Shown piece after piece: positions 58,031 through 64,000 of a stretch of 64,000 bases of DNA. The notes below the pieces were generated by a model. It saw nothing but the letters and a program-made list of their open reading frames with translations. It was not told the DNA's origin and made no database searches. A program made the position numbers and the translations under genes. Every line of letters begins with the position of its first letter. Position 1 is the stretch's first letter. The stretch lies in NCBI GenBank assembly GCA_010015675.1, contig ML976987.1:413873-477872 (forward strand), written 5' to 3'. Origin of the DNA: Byssothecium circinans. Lineage: Eukaryota > Ascomycota > Dothideomycetes > Pleosporales > Massarinaceae.

Positions 58031-60012
58031 CTAATAAACAGAAGTAGCGTGCCTACCCAAAGTAGGCTTAGCATACTCTCGATCCCTCCCCACAGTGTCG
58101 CGTCCCCTCGGCGCACTCCACCGAATATCCTCGGGCCCAATCTTTTGCGCATAAGATACCTTCTCGGGAGAGAAGCTGGTTTGGCGGCGCGCGTTTTCTT
58201 GTCGAGACGACTCGGCTCCGATTTCACGGTAAAGGGGGCGTTGTCGCCCACGGTCTTCGGTTCCACGACTTGGGCTTACGTTCATGGTCTGGGAGCGACC
58301 GAGGGGGGGAGGGACCATGGAGACTTTAGGTGCGGCTGTAGTGTAAGTGGGTGTTACTTCGACCGGGCGGTTGGGTCCCATGGGAGGACGACTTAGGGGT
58401 GATGCTAGTTCAAAGTCAGCAGTGTTCAGCAAACAGAGAGATATCAGTACGTGATGGTCGGAGGTTGCGGGAAGATTGGGTCGGGTATACGGGGACAATC
58501 TGGGGAAAGGACAGGAATCGGTGCATGGGAGCTAGAGAATAGCGTACGAGAACGGCCGCGGTGACGGCTCGAGTCGGGCAGGACGTAGCTCGGTTCACGA
58601 GTGGTCTTTGCCGGTTCACGAGTAACTGTGCGGTGGCCATTCGCCACATTCGCATCCTCTGGTGTCAAACGGACGCCACCACCAGGGGTCGTGTAAGTGT
58701 AATACTTGGTAGTCATAGGTGGCGGCACTGTAGGAAATGATTCAGGGCTACTCGCTCCAGAGTCATGCGGTGTGACCGATTCGCGAAGACCAGACGGACG
58801 CGACGGAGTCGGTTCCTTCCTGCGTGACGAACTGTGAGCGGGCATCGTCTCGGAGCGACGAAAGGCAGGTGGAGGCGAAACTTCACGTCGATGAGATGAC
58901 TCAGTGTAAGATCGCTGGGGCGCTCCGCGAGACGGTACGTGGATATCGGCTGGCGAGGAGGTCGATTGCTTGAAGCTTGGGATCCTACGGTCATCACTGT
59001 CCCAATCCACGATCTGGATATCTTTGCGGTCTCGGTCGCGGCCAGACGACGCAGATGAGCGTTTTTCGGGACGGGCTGACGACCTGCGAGGATCGCGTCG
59101 TGAGCGGCTCTCGCTATAGTACTCTGGGCGGACGTCTCGCGACGATGTTGTCCGGCTTGGGGATGGCCGTTCGGCCTCAATCTTTGAACGGTGGATGTAG
59201 CGAACAGCGTCGTTCTCCATCTCGCTCAGCTTCCGTGAACGGTCAGCACGATCGTATTTGTCGTCGTAGGAACGACGTTCTTCCGCTTTGCGTCGAGCGT
59301 CGGCAGCGGCTCTGCGAATATCCTCGGCATCCCTTTCTTTGCGGGCATCTTCGCTGCGTCTCCTATACTCAGCCTCGTAGCGTGCCTTCTCATCAGCAGA
59401 AGACTCGCTCTCGGCTGAAACATATCTTCGGTCGCGACGTTCCTCCTTGTCGCGAGACTTCTTGGGGTCAGATCGTGTCCGGTCTGCAGAGACCCTAGTC
59501 ACTTTGATCGGAACTTCCTTTTCGCGTGAGGTCCTGGGGGAGCTGTGCTTGGGGTATGCTTCGTAGGTATCGTACTTGCGTGAGCGCTCTTCGCTGTAGC
59601 GGTCGTACCGGTCGTCGTAGGATCGCGACGACGGCTTGTGCTCTTCGTAGCGGTGGGCTCCGGTCGACGAGAAGGTTGCTCCGGCCGGTGCTTGGGTGCG
59701 TGTCTCGTAACGAGCAGTCCTGACTTCAACGGTCGGTGCGCCTCCGTTCCTGGCCGCCTTTTCTCTTCGCAGCATCTCCAGGTGGGCCTCCCTATCGTAG
59801 CGTTCGCGCTTGTCCTCCTCCCCAATGACCTCATACGCCTGCTGTATCTTGTGGAACTCCTCCCGCTTCTGTGCCTTTAGCGTCTCGTCGGTGACCTTGT
59901 CCGGGTGGCATTTGAGGACCAACTTGCGATATGTCGACTTGATGAGGGCCTGGTCGGCATCTTTGGGTAGCCCGAGGGCCTTGTACGGATCGGGGGGCAG
60001 CATCGACTCCAT
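58031..60012 (-). CDS. J-domain (DnaJ) protein with long Arg/Ser-rich tail
   Basis: Two exons (58548-60012, 58031-58404) encode 612 residues. The J domain occupies about residues 8-75: DPYKALGLPKDADQALIKST, KLVLKCHPDKVTDE with the HPD motif, and IQQAYEVIGEEDKRERYD. The remainder is highly charged, rich in Arg, Ser, Glu and Asp (for example DARKERDAEDIRRAAADARR), low complexity and probably disordered; it lacks the Gly/Phe and zinc-finger regions of type I DnaJ, making it class III. HPD stimulates Hsp70 ATPase. Arg/Ser richness is reminiscent of nuclear RNA-processing proteins, an inference only. The intron is 143 nt; the frame also runs 32 codons into it, so an alternative shorter end is possible. 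Confidence 0.83.
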
Positions 60013-61800
60013 GGCTCGCGGTTTGGGTGAATACTTTGTGTAGCTCTACCGGAGGGGTGTGGTGTATGTGATGGCGGTCGGGGCCACTCACTGAGGGCCC
60101 TAGGCTAGTCTGCAGATGTCGCGGGATGATGCCAGTCAAGTGGCGGTGGTGCGTGGCGCCGATCAGGTACTCAGGTCCTGCGGCAGGAGCAGACGGACAA
60201 TGTGGTATTGTTGTTGCGATTGTCAACGATGGACAAACGGGCGTCGTTCCGTGCAGCCTGGGTATTTAATGAGAGGCAGAGTCGTTGCGACGTTGGGGGT
60301 GGAGTGATCGCGATGGCCTGTCCTGTTCCGTGTGAAGTGGAGGTGGGTGACGAGGTCGGGTGCTGAGTCAGGCGTGCGGGAGTCTCCCCCTGGCGAGCGT
60401 CGCAGAGGAAGACCGGCGAACTTCGAAGGCTGTGCCAAATGTCTCCGTAATGCTAGACTAATAAGGCCTGAATCAGCGACGCGGCCGTCGCAGGCGAAGG
60501 GCTGCGGCTTTGGATTTGCTTCCAGAACCACCTTCCAAGGTTTGTTATGGCGGGTGGTGGTCGGCCGAGTGATGCACAAGTCGGGTGAAAGCGGTGAAGA
60601 CGTCACAGTTGCAGTGTTGCGGACGAAAATGGCGCCCAGACGCGGGATGACGGTCGGATGGTGGATTGAGCAGAGGCTTGAGAATAGAATGGTAGAATGG
60701 AGATGGTAGCCCACGGGATGTGGTAAGCCTGCGGACAGCTGGAGGGTTGACACTGACAGGCGTGAAGTGGGAGTAATATGGGGACGACAAGGCTCCTCTG
60801 CGTCTGCATGCGAATGGAATAGAAGCAGGAGGAGTATGTTGCGAACGGGGCTGCTGCGCATTTGCATTTGCTACACTGCCCCTGCGCGCCCAAGACCAGA
60901 AGCAGCAGCACGCAGCACGCAGCATCCGAGACCCAAGCCTTCAAGGTCCGTCGCCCACTACCGTTGCGGTGCTGCTGCGACAGCTGCTGATGCATTCACC
61001 AGCTCTTGGTGTAGCAGCCACGGGGGATCGAATCGAATCGCGCAGGCCGCTGCCAACAATCCAGCAATGCACGCATGCAGTCTACTACCCAGTGCCTCCA
61101 CAGCGGCTAGAAACACACGCCCAATCATCTCGAGCTTCGCGTGCAACTCCAGCAAGGAATGTTTCGGGACCTGCTTTCTGATAGGCACGAAAGACACTCA
61201 CCTACTTGCACCTGCAGCGATCCAGAATCTCAACAAAGCATTCCACGAGTCGATGAAGCAACGGGACCACCAATGAGAAAATGCACGCAGAAATGCCATC
61301 AAGAATAATGATCACACTCGGGGGGCACATGGATGCCCGAGACGGCGTCGCGGGAGACATGGGATGATCCATCACGAGGCGGCGCCGCCTCCAACGCTGC
61401 CCTCAATGTGTCTGTCTCGCCATGTTGAGGACTGGCAGGCCTGGCGGTTGCATCGCCAGGCAGACGTTATCGATACATAGCGACCGTCGCGACAGGGCGG
61501 AATGTCGATAAGACGACGGTGCGGGGACGGCGGGGCACTAAACCTACCATGAGGGGGCCCACCTACCACGCCCACCAATCGCGGCACCTTCTCGATGCCC
61601 TACAGTGCCTACACCACCAATACCGAGCTTTACGTGGGAGCCCTTGATTGACCGGAAGCCATGGAGAGCATTTGAGAAGAATCTCCAGCGCGAATACAAT
61701 GAGATCATTCAGATCGTTGGGTATGCTGTGCTGGCCTGCTGTCCTACCTACATCATTCTACATCTCCTTTCCTCTCGGCGCTCCATCATCTCAGCTTCTA
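60013..61800. other. intergenic
   Basis: 1.8 kb with C/T-rich, short-ORF-rich sequence. No supportable gene; see rejected items for a short frame at 61605. Confidence 0.4.
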
Positions 61801-63038
61801 TCAGCTCCACGTCGGCAGATCGACGTCAACGACGATGGGCTTGTTCATATGCGTCGTTTTCCTGTCGATGCGCGGGCCCAGAAACGCCGCGTTGATCACA
61901 ACCGTCTCCTTCCTTTCAATATCATCCACGTCTCCTTCTCGCAATTCGATATCGTCAACGCCACTACTTCCTTGGTATTCGAATGTGCCTCCTGACGCCC
62001 TTGCCTCATTATCCACGGCGGGGCGTGAGGTTGATTTAAGAACAGGCACAGGCTGAAGGATTTCAGGCACATCAGGCTGGCCCCCACAAGCAGTCCCTCC
62101 CCCGCCTTGAACGCCCTGAACTACACCACGCTCGGGTATTAGATTCGACTCCATCTGACATGTCAGCCTACCCTGATTCCCCAAGCGCCGCCCTCCCTTC
62201 ACACTCAGATTGACCAGTGACTGTTTCTTATTCCCCTCTCCAGCCCCAGGATCCTCCCATCCTTGCACGTCCTTCACCAGTCCTCCATTTCTCGAGGAAG
62301 TAAGAAAGTCGTTCCAGCGCACACATTCGACGCCACGTGCCTCATGAATATGACCGCAAACGGCCAGTATTGGTCTGACGCGGTGTAGGGCGTTCAAGAG
62401 GAATTCGCAGCCTACTCGGTTATCTTTGGTAGCCTTGTCACGATGGCCCTTTGGCGGGGTATGTGTGACTACAATGTCGGTGTCGGGGGGGATGGCGCTC
62501 CATAGCTTCGGTGCTTCTGAAGGTGTGTATTGGAAAGCCCAATTAGAGACCTTGGGCGTGCTTGGGCTGCCGAAGACTTTGAAGCTAGTGTATGGTCCTT
62601 GGGAGTCGGTAAGGTATATGGTTGCAGCCTCGTTTTCCAGATAAGTGATGGATTTCGACTCCGTGAACAATTTCCTACATTGGTCCGGATCTTGAGGACG
62701 AGGATAGGGCCGTGATGAGCCGTATTCTCTGAAAAAGGGAGCGTCGAGTGTAATGTCGTGATTGCCTGCACATGACTCATCAACACATGTCCTGTCCCTT
62801 TCAACAACTCCCCTCGTTCTAGGAGGAAGAATGAACACATACCAGCGACAACAATCTTCGCCTCGAAATCCGCCTTCTCCAACCACGCCGCCGTCTTCTG
62901 CAACTCTTCAAAGCCTCCCTGGTTTGTCAAGTCGCCAGCATGGATCAGCACGTCGCCTTTGGGTAGCTTGGGCGTCTGGCCATGGGTATCTGAGATGCAT
63001 ACGATGCGCGTTTTGCGCATTTGCCGTTGGGCTGCCAT
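61801..63038 (-). CDS. calcineurin-like metallophosphoesterase (MPPED type)
   Basis: Two exons (62843-63038, 61801-62765) encode 386 residues. All metal-binding blocks are present: RIVCISDTHGQTP (Asp, His), DVLIHAGDLTNQGG (Asp), VVAGNHDITLD (Asn, His; formed by the splice), VVTHTPPKGHRD (His), and CGHIHEARGVE (His, His). This is the dinuclear-metal core of calcineurin-like phosphoesterases; MPPED relatives are cyclic-nucleotide phosphodiesterases, though the physiological substrate here is unknown. The last ~110 residues are Gly/Val-rich and unrelated to the core. No signal peptide. The 77-nt intron has a GTATGT donor and splits the essential GNHD motif, so splicing is needed for activity. 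Confidence 0.87.
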
Positions 63039-64000
63039 GCTTGGCTTTTACGTTGGTTCCGGTGTAAGGGAAACTAGTAGGTGACGGTGGTGTGCTAGTT
63101 CAAAGGTTGGAAGGTTCTCTAGTTGAGTACAGTATTTAGTTGAAGTGAACCGCTCAAAGATATATGGACATGGCAAAATCACATTCTTCTGCTGTTGCCT
63201 ACGCTAGCTGCCGGCCTTCAGATGCTTTTGGAGAAAGGTCGCAGATGTTGCATATGACTCCTTGCTCTGTTGGAGATGACTCCCCCAGACCAGAGTACCT
63301 AACTATATACCGCACGACTAGCCCTTCTTCAAGCCAGTGGACATCCCTAACCTAAAGAGATCGACGACTATATTAGATCAGGAGCTAGCGCCATCTATGC
63401 CCTCACGAATGTCCGATCGGAAGGTCAGTCCTCTTTCTTCGATTTCTTTTTCTCAACAGTTGCTCCTGAAAAAAAATTAATCACCAGGACAGAGTCCTCG
63501 CCTTTGCGAGCTATTCTCAACTTCACCGGTAGCTCTCTGCGCCACACTTCGTACCTCGGTCCGACAAGAGAGCATCGCCACACCTGAAATATTTGCACAA
63601 TCCCATCCATGGACCGAGGTTCTTCCCTTCAGGGAAATCCCTCGTACACACTGAAAACGTAAGAGATCCGAGACCGCCAAGATGTATGAGCGAGAACGAA
63701 TCATTCAAGCTCATTCCCTGCACAACTCAACACCACCCGTTCCCCCTCCACAGCTGGAAAGTTATCATAATCCAACGACTCTTACACGGCGTTGAAGTCG
63801 TAAGCCGCGAATCTATGTAATACCTATGTAAGCGGAAGTAAGACGCAGGCATCGATGCCCCGGGCGCGGTAAGGCTGTGGCGTCTTACTGGGTGGAGTTC
63901 AGCTGGAGAGATACGCGAGGGTGGAAGCTTCAGCGCTCACCGCAAGATGGTGTAAGACAATCGGAAATGGAAAGTGTCGTAGGGTTGCTGATGTTTTACT
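63039..64000. other. intergenic to right edge
   Basis: Upstream of the metallophosphoesterase gene. No gene recognised before the window ends. Confidence 0.4.

Noticed and set aside
61605..61895. 96-codon frame with a possible membrane helix upstream of the metallophosphoesterase 3' end
   Set aside because: The frame begins at GTG, has no in-frame ATG, and overlaps the end of the neighbouring gene on the opposite strand.

Overview
The window is a stretch of nuclear chromosome from a filamentous ascomycete (Pezizomycotina; a Dothideomycete is my best guess). The evidence is about twenty protein genes on both strands, many short GT-AG introns of roughly 45-175 nt with CTAAC/CTRAY branch sites, typical fungal families (KapC bZIP, CTF1/FarA-type Zn2Cys6 factor, Stm1, Scs3/FIT2, Mot1, Tpt1), and a transposon carrying the C-to-T decay typical of repeat-induced point mutation (RIP). 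Class and species are inferred. I assigned splice sites by eye; every intact gene model reported sums to a whole number of codons.

Layout. 1-2138 (+): NBR1-type autophagy receptor, 5' end outside the window. 2655-3077 (+): decayed Zn2Cys6 fragment. 4157-7139 (-): arrestin-fold protein. 7540-7984 (+): small secreted protein. 8942-10422 (+): KapC-type bZIP. 11275-12574 (+): Stm1-like ribosome-associated protein. 13478-15718 (-): RBR ubiquitin ligase. 17427-17984 (+): small conserved-looking protein. 18672-24519: intradiol dioxygenase (+), pyruvate-decarboxylase-like enzyme (+) and an ACS-family MFS transporter (-), a possible small catabolic group. 26240-28378: complete but RIP-inactivated pogo/Fot1-like transposon with perfect 45-bp inverted repeats and a TA target duplication. 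28516-28941 (+): L-rhamnose mutarotase-like. 29089-30087 (-): Scs3/FIT2. 30562-31260 (-): multi-lesion pseudogene. 32010-33986 (-): acyl-CoA ligase. 34716-35759 (-): ribosomal protein uL13. 35760-39319: a 3.6-kb gene-poor gap. 39320-42545 (+): CTF1/FarA-type regulator. 43716-44795 (+): tRNA 2'-phosphotransferase. 45127-45609 (-): small coiled-coil gene with a frameshift. 46034-47695 (-): unknown protein with an early in-frame TGA. 48812-54829 (-): Mot1. 58031-60012 (-): J-domain protein. 61801-63038 (-): metallophosphoesterase.

Most genes are housekeeping and not functionally linked. Two relationships may matter. The dioxygenase, decarboxylase and transporter lie side by side and could act on one aromatic or keto-acid substrate. 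The acyl-CoA ligase and the fatty-acid-type regulator lie 5.3 kb apart with only uL13 between them.

The most striking structure is the transposon. Its 632-codon frame has no net shift but carries 23 premature stops, while both terminal repeats are untouched. Other notable points are a 5-nt first coding exon in mot1, two GC-AG introns, and a stop-free 51-nt intron inside the zinc cluster of the CTF1/FarA-type factor.
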